A stretch of DNA of 64,000 nucleotides from Streptomyces massasporeus (GTDB taxonomy: Bacteria > Actinomycetota > Actinomycetes > Streptomycetales > Streptomycetaceae). Positions 23,807 to 32,327 of this stretch are shown piece after piece; position 1 is the stretch's first letter; each line of letters opens with the position of its first letter. The notes under the pieces were generated by a model that saw nothing but the letters and a program-made list of their open reading frames with translations, was not told where the DNA came from and ran no database searches. The DNA lies in the NCBI RefSeq assembly GCF_014648995.1, contig NZ_BMSE01000008.1, positions 186,001 through 250,000 of the forward strand, given 5' to 3'. The position numbers and the translations under genes are program-made.

Positions 23807-25279
23807 CTACGCGACACGCGCCCGCCCCGAGCCCCCGCGCCGGGACGAGCCGATCAGCCCCCGCACGGTCGTCAGCCACCCGACGCCGACGATCGCGGCG
23901 CCCACCGCAAGCCCGGCCGGTCCGTTGAGCGGCATCACGATGCCGATCGCCCCGCCCAGCACCCACGACATCTGCAGCAGCGTCTCGGAACGGGCGAAGG
24001 CCGACGTACGGACGCTCTCGGGCACGTCCCGCTGGATCAGCGCGTCCAGCGACAGCTTGGCCAGGGCCTGCGCGAACCCGGCGATCGCGGCCAGACCGGC
24101 CACCAGCACCGCGCCGAAGAACGCCGCCGCCGTGATCGCCGCGCCCGCCACGCACGCCACGACCGTCACGATGATGATCTCCGGCGCCCGGGACCGCAGC
24201 CACGCCCCGACGGCCGTGCCGAGCGCGTTGCCCACCCCCGCCGACACGCCCACTATCCCCAGCGACACGGCGGCGCTCTGGCCGGAGACCGGGTGCTCGC
24301 GCAGCAGGAACGCCAGGAAGAAGATCAGGAACCCGGTCAGGCAGCGGATGGCGGCGTTGGCGGCCAGGGCGTGGGTGACGGCCGGGCCGACCGTGCGCAG
24401 CCCGGGGCGCTTGACGGGCTGCCGGTGCGGGCCGTGCAGGTGCTGCTCGTCCGCCGCCAGCAGTGCGCGGTCCTCGCCCTTGGCGGAGTCGACCTTCGGC
24501 GGCAGCCTGAACGACAGGAATGTTCCCGCCACGAAGATCACGAAGGCGCCGATGAGGGGCCAGCGCGGTCCGATCTGCTGGAGCCCGGCGCCGACCGGCG
24601 CGGCGATGCCGGTGGCGAGGAGCCCGCCGAGGGTGACGCGCGAGTTGGCCTTCACCAGGGAGAAACGCGGTGGCAGCAGCCGGGGCACGACGGCGCTTCT
24701 GACCACGCCGTACGCCTTCGAGGACACCAGGACGCCCAGCGCGGCCGGATACAGCTCCAGGCCCCCGGTGACGACCGCGCCGGACAGGACGATCGCGAGC
24801 AGCGCCCGGGCGAGCATCGCGCAGGCCATCGCCGCGCGGCGGCCGTGCGGGACGCGGTCGAGGAGGGGGCCGACCACCGGCGCGAGGAGGGTGAAGGGCG
24901 CCATGGTGATGGCGAGGTACAGCGCGACCCGGCCCCGGGCCTCGTCGGTCGGCACGGAGAAGAACACGGTCGACGCGAGGGCGACGGTGATCATCATGTC
25001 TCCGGCGCCGTTCACGCCGTGCAGTTCGATCAGCTTGCCGAGGCCGGACTCGCCGGCGCCGTGCGCGTGGGTGGCCTTGCGGATGCCGCGGGCCGTGCCG
25101 GTCACGGGGAAGTGCAGGGCACGGCCGACCGCACGGAAGGAGCCGCCCAGACGGCCCGGTCCGTTCAGTCGGCTGCTTCCCTTGCCCCCTTTCGACCCAC
25201 CGGTCCCGGTGGCGCCCGGGGGTGTCTTCGCGGCTGCCACGACGTCATAGTGCCCCGATAAGGCTGTGGGTAGTGCCAT
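23807..25279 (-). CDS. MFS transporter
   Basis: The 490-residue protein has a cytoplasmic N-terminal extension of about 95 residues rich in Gly and basic residues, then about 12 membrane helices. Characteristic loops are VVGPLLDRVPHGRRAAM (MFS motif A between helices 2 and 3) and a central loop near residue 290 with a His-rich segment. The substrate is unknown; similar proteins are exporters. It is divergent from the DUF3027 gene across a 232-bp region. Confidence 0.85.
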   Translation of the reverse strand: MALPTALSGHYDVVAAAKTPPGATGTGGSKGGKGSSRLNGPGRLGGSFRAVGRALHFPVTGTARGIRKATHAHGAGESGLGKLIELHGVNGAGDMMITVALASTVFFSVPTDEARGRVALYLAITMAPFTLLAPVVGPLLDRVPHGRRAAMACAMLARALLAIVLSGAVVTGGLELYPAALGVLVSSKAYGVVRSAVVPRLLPPRFSLVKANSRVTLGGLLATGIAAPVGAGLQQIGPRWPLIGAFVIFVAGTFLSFRLPPKVDSAKGEDRALLAADEQHLHGPHRQPVKRPGLRTVGPAVTHALAANAAIRCLTGFLIFFLAFLLREHPVSGQSAAVSLGIVGVSAGVGNALGTAVGAWLRSRAPEIIIVTVVACVAGAAITAAAFFGAVLVAGLAAIAGFAQALAKLSLDALIQRDVPESVRTSAFARSETLLQMSWVLGGAIGIVMPLNGPAGLAVGAAIVGVGWLTTVRGLIGSSRRGGSGRARVA

Positions 25280-25511
25280 TACCGCTTGTATAGGGCCTGT
25301 GGGGTGACTGTCCGGGGGGCGGTCCGGGGTCGGGTGGGCGGTGCAACAGGACCGTCGGTGTACGCGAAGTGGGGCGGAAGGGTAGCGTGCGTATCTCAGC
25401 CATCCCGCAAAATGGATGAAGGATGTCGACGCGGTCCCCCGGTCCGCTCCGTCCGCCCCCGCGCTGGGAGTGGCGCACTCGTGAGACGGCGTATGGAGAG
25501 AAGCGATACCT

Positions 25512-26438
25512 GTGAGCGCAGCGACAACGCGAAGCCGCACCCCTGACCGTCTGTGCGCCGAGGCCGTCGACCTCGCCCGCGCCGCAGCCGAGGAGGCCGC
25601 CGCGCCGGGCATCGTCGGCGAGCACGTGGGGCTGGTCTCCGAGGGGGACCGCGTCGTCACGCACTTCTTCCAGTGCCTGGAGCTCGGGTACCGGGGCTGG
25701 CGCTGGGCCGTGACGGTGGCCCGGGCGTCCCGGGCGAAGATCGTCACGGTGGACGAGGCCGCGCTGCTGCCCGGCCCGGACGCGGTGCTGGCGCCCGAGT
25801 GGGTGCCGTGGAGCGAGCGGCTGCGGCCCGGCGACATGGGGCCGGGCGACCTGCTGCCCACCGACGCCGAGGACCTGCGGCTGGAGCCGGGCTACACGGG
25901 CGAGGACGAGCCGGCGCCGAACGTTCCCGTGTCGCACGAGATGGCCGACCTCGTGGAGGCGGAGGACGCGGACCTCACCACGGGCCCCTCGTCCGGCTTC
26001 ACGGTCGCCCCCCTGCGCGGTTCGATCCCGGCGATCGCCGAGGAACTGGGCATGCGCCGGGCCCGCGTCCTGTCCCGCTACGGCCTGCACACCGCGGCCG
26101 ACCGCTGGGAGGAGGCGTTCGGCCCCAAGACGCCCATGGCCCAGTCGGCTCCCGCCGCCTGCGTCAGCTGCGGCTTCCTCGTCCCCATCGGCGGCTCCCT
26201 CGGCCAGGCCTTCGGCGCCTGCGCCAACGAGTTCTCCCCGGCCGACGGCCGCCTGGTCTCCCTCGCCTACGGCTGCGGCGGCCACTCCGAGGCCGCGGTC
26301 ATGCCCCGCCCGCCCCAGCCGCCCGCCCCGGTCATCGACGAGACCCGCGTCGACCCGTTCCCCCTGCGCCCGTCCTCGGACTCCGGCTCGGTGACCCCGA
26401 CGGCGGACGCGGACACGGAGGAACTGGGCCACTCGTAG
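25512..26438 (+). CDS. DUF3027 domain protein
   Basis: The 308-residue acidic protein has YRGWRWAVTVARASRAKIVTV split into two strands early, PEWVPWSERLRPGDMGPGDLLP near residues 97-118, and a C-terminal VSCGFLVPIGGSLGQAFGACAN with three cysteines that may bind a metal. This order is that of DUF3027, a family of unknown function restricted to Actinobacteria. GTG start with a GAGAAG site about 9 nt upstream. A long Pro/Ser/Asp-rich tail ends the protein. Confidence 0.85.
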   Translation: MSAATTRSRTPDRLCAEAVDLARAAAEEAAAPGIVGEHVGLVSEGDRVVTHFFQCLELGYRGWRWAVTVARASRAKIVTVDEAALLPGPDAVLAPEWVPWSERLRPGDMGPGDLLPTDAEDLRLEPGYTGEDEPAPNVPVSHEMADLVEAEDADLTTGPSSGFTVAPLRGSIPAIAEELGMRRARVLSRYGLHTAADRWEEAFGPKTPMAQSAPAACVSCGFLVPIGGSLGQAFGACANEFSPADGRLVSLAYGCGGHSEAAVMPRPPQPPAPVIDETRVDPFPLRPSSDSGSVTPTADADTEELGHS

Positions 26439-26480
26439 CCGGGCGCGGCCTGCCCGGCCCGGGGTGCTGTGCGCGGCCGA

Positions 26481-26547
26481 GTCGTTGGCGTGCGGTTTGG
26501 CTCCGGGCCCTCAGCCCGGCGTCGTTGGCGTGCGGTTTGGCTCCGGG
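26481..26547. repeat. Duplicated 27-bp direct repeat
   Basis: An identical 27-bp unit beginning GTCGTTGGCGTGCGG occurs at 26481-26507 and 26521-26547, with a 40-bp period. Confidence 0.85.
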
Positions 26548-26615
26548 TTCTGTGCCTGGCTGAGCGACCGGTGGTCGGCCCGGCACGGGGTGTGCTGCCG
26601 AGTCGGTGGCGGTCG

Positions 26616-26742
26616 GCCTGGCTACAGTGCCTGCGCCCGGTCGTGCCACCGGCGGTCTGCCTGGCTACGGGCTCGCGGCAGTCCGTGCCACCCGCGGTCC
26701 GCCTGGCTACAGTGCCTGCGCCCGGTCGTGCCACCGGCGGTC
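26616..26742. repeat. Three tandem ~42-bp repeats
   Basis: Units start at 26616, 26659 and 26701. Units 1 and 3 are identical over 42 bp (beginning GCCTGGCTACAGTGCCTG). Unit 2 is a diverged copy sharing the start GCCTGGCTAC and the end GTGCCAC-CGCGGTC. Confidence 0.85.
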
Positions 26743-27019
26743 CGACCGGGTAGGGGTTCCCGCCCGGCCGAGCCGCCGGTCGTGGGCCCGGCACGGGGTC
26801 CCTTGCGCTGCTGAGTCATCGGGGGCCGCTCGGACCCAGTGCCGTGCGCCGCTGCGTCGTCGAGGGCGCGCTCGAACGGGGGCCTGTGCCGTCGAGTCGA
26901 CGGCACTCCGCCCGGAGAGGGCGACCCCGCGTCCCGGTGGCCCGCGCCGGGCGGGCGCACGGTGGGTGCTTCTCAGGCGGTACCTTCGTCCTCACGTCCA
27001 CGAGGAGAAGGAACGGAAC

Positions 27020-30000
27020 GTGAGCAGCAAGTTCGTGCGGCCCGCCGCCGAGGGGGCCGATCCGTTCGGTACCGCCCGCCTGCGGCGCGGTGTCCTCGAC
27101 GCCTGGGCCACCAGCCCCGCCCGGTTCCGCGAGGACGCCAACGCCGAGGAGGACCTGGTCCTCGGCGGTTACCGTGACCGGCTCGTCGTGGAGCTCGCCC
27201 AGAACGCCGCCGACGCGGCGGCCCGGGCCGCAGTGCCGGGACGGCTCCGGCTCACCCTGCGCGACGGGGTGCTCGTCGCCGCCAACACCGGCGCCCCACT
27301 GGACGCCGCCGGAGTGGAGTCCCTGTCCACGCTGCGCGCCTCGGCCAAGAGGGACCCGCGCGACACGTCCTCCGTGGGTCGGTTCGGTGTCGGCTTCGCC
27401 GCCGTCCTCTCCGTCACCGACGAGCCCGCCGTCGTCGGCCGGCACGGCGGTGTGCGCTGGTCGCTCGCCGAGGCCAGGGCACTGGCCGCCGAGACCGCCC
27501 GGCACAGCCCCGGCCTCGGGGACGAGGTGCGGCGCCGGGACGGACACGTACCGTTGCTGCGCCTCCCGTACGCCGCCGAGGGCACCGCACCCGCCCCGTA
27601 CGACACCGCCGTCATCCTGCCGCTGCGGGACGCGGCCGCCGCCGACCTCGCCGAGCGGCTGCTGCGGGCCGTCGACGACGCCCTGCTGCTCACCCTCCCC
27701 GGACTCGAAGAGCTCGTCGTCGAGATCAACGGGGAGAACCCGCGGACCCTCACCCGCCGTACCGACGGTGCCTTCACCGTCGTCGACGACTCCGTCCACG
27801 GCGTCACCCACTGGCGCACCGCGGCTGCCCACGGCCCCCTCACCCCCGACCTCCTCACCGACCGGCCCGTCGAGGAGCGGCTGCGGCCCCACTGGTCCGT
27901 CACCTGGGCCGTCCCCGTGGACAGCGACGGCAGCCCCGCCCGGCCCCGCACCAGCGCGGTCGTGCACGCCCCCACCCCGAGCGACGAACCGCTCGGCGTC
28001 CCCGCGCTGCTCATCGCCTCGTTCCCGCTGGACTCCACCCGCCGGCACGCCGCCCCCGGCCCGCTGACCGACTTCCTCGTCCAGCGCGCCGCCGACGCCT
28101 ACACCGAACTCCTCGGCGACTGGCGGCCGGTGACCTCCGGGATCATCGGCCTGGTGCCCGGCCCGCTCGGCAAGGGCGAGCTGGACGGCGCCCTGCGCCA
28201 GGCGATCCTGGACCGGCTGCCGCGGACCTCCTTCCTGCCGCCCGCGCTGCCCCCGCGCGAGGGCGACGACCTGCCCGAGGCCCTGCGGCCCCGGGACGCC
28301 GAGATCGTCGAGGGCGCGGGCGCGGACACCGTGCGGGTGCTCGCCGAGGTGCTGCCCACGCTGCTGCCCGCCGGGCTGGAGCGCCGCGCCGAGCTGCGGA
28401 CCCTGGGCGTCGCCCGCGTCCCGCTGACCGACGCGATCGACCGCCTCGCCGGGCTGGAGAAGGAACCCGGCTGGTGGCGGCGGCTCTACGACAGCCTGGC
28501 CGGGATCGACCCGGACCGCTTGTCGGGACTCCCGGTCCCGCTCGCCGACGGCCGGACGACCATCGGGCCCCGGCAGATCCTGCTGCCCGGCGCGGAGGCC
28601 GCCGGGATCGACCCCGAGGTGCTGGCCCGGCTCGGACTGAAGGTCGCCCACCCGGACGCCGCCCACCCGATCCTGGAGAAGCTCGGCGCGCTGCCCGCGA
28701 CACCCCGGGCCGTCCTCACCACCCCGCAGGTCCGGGCCGCCGTCGCCGCGTCCCTGGACGACGAGGGCGCCGTGAACTGGGAGGAGGACATCCTCGACGC
28801 CGACGAACTGGCCGACACCGTGCTCGCGCTCGTGCGGGACGCCGGCCTGGAGCCCGGTGACGAGCCCTGGCTCGGCGCGCTCGCCCTGCCCGACGAGGAC
28901 GGCGAACCGGCCCCGGCCTGCGAACTCGTCTACCCCGGCAGCCCCTTCGCCCAGGTCATGCGCGAGGGTGAACTCGCCGCCGTGGACGCCGAGCTGGCCG
29001 GCAAGTGGGGCGAACAGCCGCTGGCCGCCTGCGGTGTCCTGGTGAACTTCGCGATCGTCCGCGCCACCGACGTCGTCCTCGACCCGGACGAACTGGAGCC
29101 CCGCGAGGGGGACTTCGCCGAGCCCGACGACGCGGGCCTGCTGGACGCCGTCGACGTGTGGTGCGAGGACATCCTCGACCGCTTCCCGGACAGCCCGGTG
29201 CCGCCGGTCGCCACCGAGATCGTCGCCGTACGGGATCTGGACCTCGTCGACGAGGGCAAGTGGGCGCAGGCGCTGACGCTGCTGTCCCGGCCGCCGCTCA
29301 GGGACGCCATCGTGCAGCCCGTGCGGATCCTGCTGCCGGACGGGACGCACGAGGTCGTCCGGCCGTACACCGCCTGGTGGCTGCGCGGGAACCCGGTGCT
29401 CGACGGCCGCCGCCCGGCCGGCCTGCGGGCCGCCGGCGGCGATGCGCTGCTGCGCGGGCTCTACGACGAGGCCGACGCGACCGGGTTCGAGGACGAGCAG
29501 GTGCTGCGGGCGCTGGGCGTGCGGACGTCCGTCGCCGCGCTGCTGGACGAGCCCGGCGGCGCCGCCGAGCTGCTGGAGCGGCTCGCCGACCCCGAGCGCG
29601 AGGTGACGGGCGCTCAGCTGCACGCCCTGTACGGGTCGTTGGCCGAGCTGGACCCCGAGCAGGTGACCCTGCCGGACGACCTGCGGGCCGTCACCGACGG
29701 CCGGGTGGAGGTCGTGGACGCGGCCGACGCCGTGGTGTGCGACTCGCCCGACCTGCTGCCGTTCACCGAGGGCGTCCCGCTGCTTCCCGTACGGCCGTCC
29801 CGCGCCGCCGATCTGGCCGAACTGTTCCAGGTGCGGCGGCTGAGCGAGTCCGTCACCGGGGAGGTCACCTCCGAGGGCGCCGAGCACGACGTGCCCGAGC
29901 CGGTGCGGGTGCTGCTCGGCCGGAGCACCCCGTCCTTCTACGTCGAGCACGAGGAACTCGTCGTCGACGGCGTGGAGATCGACTGGCGGCTCACCGACGA

Positions 30001-30148
30001 CGGTGTCCTGCACGCCGCCACCCTGGAGGGCGTCGCCGCGGGGCTCGCCTGGGCGGCGGGGCAGTGGCCGCGGCGGTTCGAGGTGGCGGCGCTCCTGGAG
30101 GACCCGTCCCGGACCGAGGAACTGGCGCGGGACCGGTGGTTCGACTGA
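27020..30148 (+). CDS. Large GHKL ATPase of the sacsin/Hsp90-like type
   Basis: The 1042-residue protein starts with a Bergerat-fold ATP site: ELAQNAAD at residues 58-65 (N box), an ANTGAPLDAAGV segment near residue 90 (G1) and GRFGVGF at 120-126 (G2), as in the N-terminal domains of Hsp90 and of sacsin. The remaining ~800 residues are acidic, leucine-rich and have no recognised catalytic motif. The family is widespread in Streptomyces as a putative molecular chaperone. The GTG at 27020 follows GAAGGAACGGAAC; longer in-frame starts would enter the repeat tract and are rejected. No operon partner is evident. Confidence 0.8.
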   Translation: MSSKFVRPAAEGADPFGTARLRRGVLDAWATSPARFREDANAEEDLVLGGYRDRLVVELAQNAADAAARAAVPGRLRLTLRDGVLVAANTGAPLDAAGVESLSTLRASAKRDPRDTSSVGRFGVGFAAVLSVTDEPAVVGRHGGVRWSLAEARALAAETARHSPGLGDEVRRRDGHVPLLRLPYAAEGTAPAPYDTAVILPLRDAAAADLAERLLRAVDDALLLTLPGLEELVVEINGENPRTLTRRTDGAFTVVDDSVHGVTHWRTAAAHGPLTPDLLTDRPVEERLRPHWSVTWAVPVDSDGSPARPRTSAVVHAPTPSDEPLGVPALLIASFPLDSTRRHAAPGPLTDFLVQRAADAYTELLGDWRPVTSGIIGLVPGPLGKGELDGALRQAILDRLPRTSFLPPALPPREGDDLPEALRPRDAEIVEGAGADTVRVLAEVLPTLLPAGLERRAELRTLGVARVPLTDAIDRLAGLEKEPGWWRRLYDSLAGIDPDRLSGLPVPLADGRTTIGPRQILLPGAEAAGIDPEVLARLGLKVAHPDAAHPILEKLGALPATPRAVLTTPQVRAAVAASLDDEGAVNWEEDILDADELADTVLALVRDAGLEPGDEPWLGALALPDEDGEPAPACELVYPGSPFAQVMREGELAAVDAELAGKWGEQPLAACGVLVNFAIVRATDVVLDPDELEPREGDFAEPDDAGLLDAVDVWCEDILDRFPDSPVPPVATEIVAVRDLDLVDEGKWAQALTLLSRPPLRDAIVQPVRILLPDGTHEVVRPYTAWWLRGNPVLDGRRPAGLRAAGGDALLRGLYDEADATGFEDEQVLRALGVRTSVAALLDEPGGAAELLERLADPEREVTGAQLHALYGSLAELDPEQVTLPDDLRAVTDGRVEVVDAADAVVCDSPDLLPFTEGVPLLPVRPSRAADLAELFQVRRLSESVTGEVTSEGAEHDVPEPVRVLLGRSTPSFYVEHEELVVDGVEIDWRLTDDGVLHAATLEGVAAGLAWAAGQWPRRFEVAALLEDPSRTEELARDRWFD

Positions 30149-30254
30149 GCCGGCGGTGACGTGCGACCGAGTCGACGGCGACGTGCGATCGCTCGTGAAA
30201 AATTCCGCACACATTTTTCACTCGTCGTACAACCATACGCATGGCTGAGGAATC

Positions 30255-30285
30255 TGATCACGTGAGTCAACAGACTCCACGATCA
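30255..30285. promoter_or_regulatory. Inverted repeat upstream of secreted paralogue 1
   Basis: The 31-bp element has outer arms TGATC/GATCA and an inner GAGTC-AACA-GACTC hairpin. It is 29/31 identical to the element at 31409-31439. It ends 56 bp before the start codon. Confidence 0.7.
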
Positions 30286-30341
30286 CTTGGGCCCCGAGAG
30301 CCGACGACGAGCACCGGGGCCCCTCTCCACCTGGAGAACGC

Positions 30342-31250
30342 ATGCGTATCCGAGCCACCGTGGCCGCCGTCACCGGCGCCCTGGCCCTCTCCGCCCTCGC
30401 CGTGCCGGCCGCGCAGGCCGCGGAGCCGAAGGTTCCCGCGGACATCGCCGCCGCCAGCGAGGTCGTCCACGCCGACTCCGGCCGTTCGGCCTTCGTCGGT
30501 GCCGTGGACGGCGCGCCGATCGCGCTGAACGCGACCTTCTCCTCGGTCAAGGTCAACAACGGCAAGAACATCGCCGTCGGCACCACCAACGTGGTCAAGG
30601 TCCCCGTGTCCTTCACGCTGACCCACGGCAAGGAAGTGAACATCCACGCCGCGGACTTCTTCGCGGGCGTCGAGCTGTACCGCGGTGCCTCGTTCGAGGA
30701 CTCGGTCTTCTTCTTCGACAGCAACGACGCGACCTGCACGGACTCGTCCGCGACCGTCGCGAGCTGCAAGGCCACCGTCGCCATCGACCCGTTCGCGCTG
30801 CTGAACGAGGACGCCGGCTCCTGGAAGGCGGCCGCGTTCGCGGTCGCGTTCAACGGCGAGGACCCCGAGAACCCGAACCTGGACAACGTCGGTGTCGCGG
30901 TGAAGGACCCGACGAACTCCTTCAAGCTCCAGCGCTACTCGAAGCTGACGGTCAACGCCTCGCCCGAGCCGGTGAAGAAGGGCAAGACCATCACGGTCAC
31001 CGGCAAGCTGTCCCGCGCCAACTGGGACGACAACAAGTACCACGGCTACACCAACCAGTCGGTGAAGCTGCAGTACCGCAAGAAGAGCTCCAGCACCTAC
31101 ACCACGGTGAAGACCATCAAGTCCAACTCCACGGGCGAGCTGAAGACCACCGTCAAGGCCTCGGCGGACGGCTACTTCCGCTATTCCTTCGCGGGCACCA
31201 CGACCACCCCGGCGGTCAACGCCACGGGTGACTTCGTCGACGTGAAGTAA
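30342..31250 (+). CDS. Secreted beta-rich protein, DUF5707-like (paralogue 1)
   Basis: The 302-residue protein has a signal peptide with AQA cleavage near residue 27. The mature part has an N-terminal domain (about 45-200) with NNGKNIAVGTTNVVKVPVSF and two cysteines in TCTDSSATVASC, then a C-terminal Ig-like domain (about 205-302: KLTVNASPEPVKKGKTITVT, KLSRANWDDNKYHGYTNQ, YTTVKTIKS, ending FAGTTTTPAVNATGDFVDVK). Such C-terminal domains are common in Streptomyces exoproteins. The layout resembles DUF5707 proteins; function unknown. GGAGAA precedes the ATG. A near-copy lies directly downstream and a terminator separates them. Confidence 0.8.
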   Translation: MRIRATVAAVTGALALSALAVPAAQAAEPKVPADIAAASEVVHADSGRSAFVGAVDGAPIALNATFSSVKVNNGKNIAVGTTNVVKVPVSFTLTHGKEVNIHAADFFAGVELYRGASFEDSVFFFDSNDATCTDSSATVASCKATVAIDPFALLNEDAGSWKAAAFAVAFNGEDPENPNLDNVGVAVKDPTNSFKLQRYSKLTVNASPEPVKKGKTITVTGKLSRANWDDNKYHGYTNQSVKLQYRKKSSSTYTTVKTIKSNSTGELKTTVKASADGYFRYSFAGTTTTPAVNATGDFVDVK

Positions 31251-31272
31251 TCCCGCCCCAGCGGCTACGACA

Positions 31273-31305
31273 CCGCCGGTCCCGGAGCCATGCCGGGGCC
31301 GGCGG
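31273..31305 (+). terminator. Terminator between the two secreted paralogues
   Basis: Arms of 13 bp (CCGCCGGTCCCGG and CCGGGGCCGGCGG, one wobble pair) with a seven-base loop lie 22 bp after the stop codon. Confidence 0.75.
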
Positions 31306-31408
31306 CATCGTCCGTGCACCGGGCATATGCCATGCGTGCGTCAAACGTTGCGGACGAGACGGCAAAACCCGGGCCCTGCCCTACAACCCCGCCCGGGGCC
31401 GGTGGATC

Positions 31409-31439
31409 TGATCGCGTGAGTCAACAGACTCCGCGATCA
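31409..31439. promoter_or_regulatory. Inverted repeat upstream of secreted paralogue 2
   Basis: The copy differs from that at 30255-30285 only at positions 6 and 25 (A to G in both). Those changes give a longer stem: TGATCGCG and CGCGATCA pair fully around the GAGTC-AACA-GACTC hairpin, with one bulged T. It ends 21 bp before the start codon. Confidence 0.7.
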
Positions 31440-31460
31440 CTTCTCCCCCTGGGGAAACAC

Positions 31461-32315
31461 ATGCACATGCGAGCCACCGTGGCCGCCGTCGCCGGCGCCC
31501 TGGCCCTCTCCGCCCTCGTCGTCCCGGCCGCGCAGGCCGCTGACGTCCCGTCCGGCAAGCAGGCCTTCAGCTCCGCCACCGCCGACGCGGCCACGGGCAC
31601 CACCGCGTCGACCCTCGACGTCACCTTCTCCGACGTGAAGGTGAACAGCGGCAAGAACATAGTCGTCGGCACCACCAACGTGGTGAGCGTGCCGGTCACC
31701 TTCACCGTGACCCACCCCGCGGACCTCGACACCGGCTCCGACACCTTCGCCACCGGCCCGCTGATCTACCACGGCTCCTCGCTCGACGCCGCGGACAACG
31801 TCCTGATCAGCGACGACCCTGCCACTTGCACCGCCGCCTCGACGACGGTCCTCACCTGCAAGGGCGTCATCGCCGTCCACCCCGCCGACGGCGACCTGTT
31901 CAACTCCGACGCCGGTACCTGGGGCGCCGGCGCCCTCGCCGTCACCAGCGACGACGCCGAGAAGATGCAGGGCGGCCTGGGCACCACCAGGGTGCAGCGC
32001 TACTCCAAGCTGACCGTCAACGCCGGCCCCGAGCCCGTCACCAAGGGCAAGACCGTCACCTCCACCGGCAAGCTGTCCCGCGCCAACTGGGAGGACAACG
32101 CCTACCACGGCTACACCAACCAGCCGGTCAAGCTCCAGTTCCGCAAGGCGGGCAGCAGCACGTACACCACGGTCAAGACGGTGACGTCCGACCAGTACGG
32201 CAACGTGAAGGCCACGGCCACCGCCCAGTACGACGGCTACTGGCGCTTCAGCTTCGCCGGCACGACGACCACCCCGGCCGTCAACGCCACGGGCGACTAC
32301 GTCGACGTCCGGTAG
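31461..32315 (+). CDS. Secreted beta-rich protein, DUF5707-like (paralogue 2)
   Basis: The 284-residue protein has a signal peptide almost identical to that of paralogue 1 (ATVAAVAGALALSAL, cleavage after AQA). It shares the NSGKNIVVGTTNVVSVPVTF segment, a cysteine pair in ATCTAASTTVLTC, and the C-terminal Ig-like domain ending FAGTTTTPAVNATGDYVDVR. The central region is shorter and diverged, so the pair is an older duplication with conserved ends. GGGGAA lies four bases before the ATG. It ends 12 bp from the convergent P-type ATPase. Confidence 0.8.
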   Translation: MHMRATVAAVAGALALSALVVPAAQAADVPSGKQAFSSATADAATGTTASTLDVTFSDVKVNSGKNIVVGTTNVVSVPVTFTVTHPADLDTGSDTFATGPLIYHGSSLDAADNVLISDDPATCTAASTTVLTCKGVIAVHPADGDLFNSDAGTWGAGALAVTSDDAEKMQGGLGTTRVQRYSKLTVNAGPEPVTKGKTVTSTGKLSRANWEDNAYHGYTNQPVKLQFRKAGSSTYTTVKTVTSDQYGNVKATATAQYDGYWRFSFAGTTTTPAVNATGDYVDVR

Positions 32316-32327
32316 GGCCGAGGCCCC

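Larger units (their letters stand above)
26439..27019. other. 581-bp intergenic tract rich in decayed repeats
   Basis: No convincing gene is present. The tract holds a duplicated 27-bp element, three 42-bp tandem units and further degenerate copies of phrases such as GGCCCGGCACGGGGT and CCGAGTC. One frame is open through it into the GHKL gene, but its translation is low in complexity and has no good start. Confidence 0.7.

Noticed and set aside
26606..27019. N-terminal extension of 138 residues on the GHKL ATPase
   Set aside because: The extension translates the 42-bp repeats into low-complexity peptide, lacks a ribosome site, and the GTG at 27020 is well placed directly before the conserved domain.
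31290..31460. Upstream extension of secreted paralogue 2 by 57 residues
   Set aside because: It would destroy the signal peptide and read through the inverted repeat; ATG 31461 has a good ribosome site.
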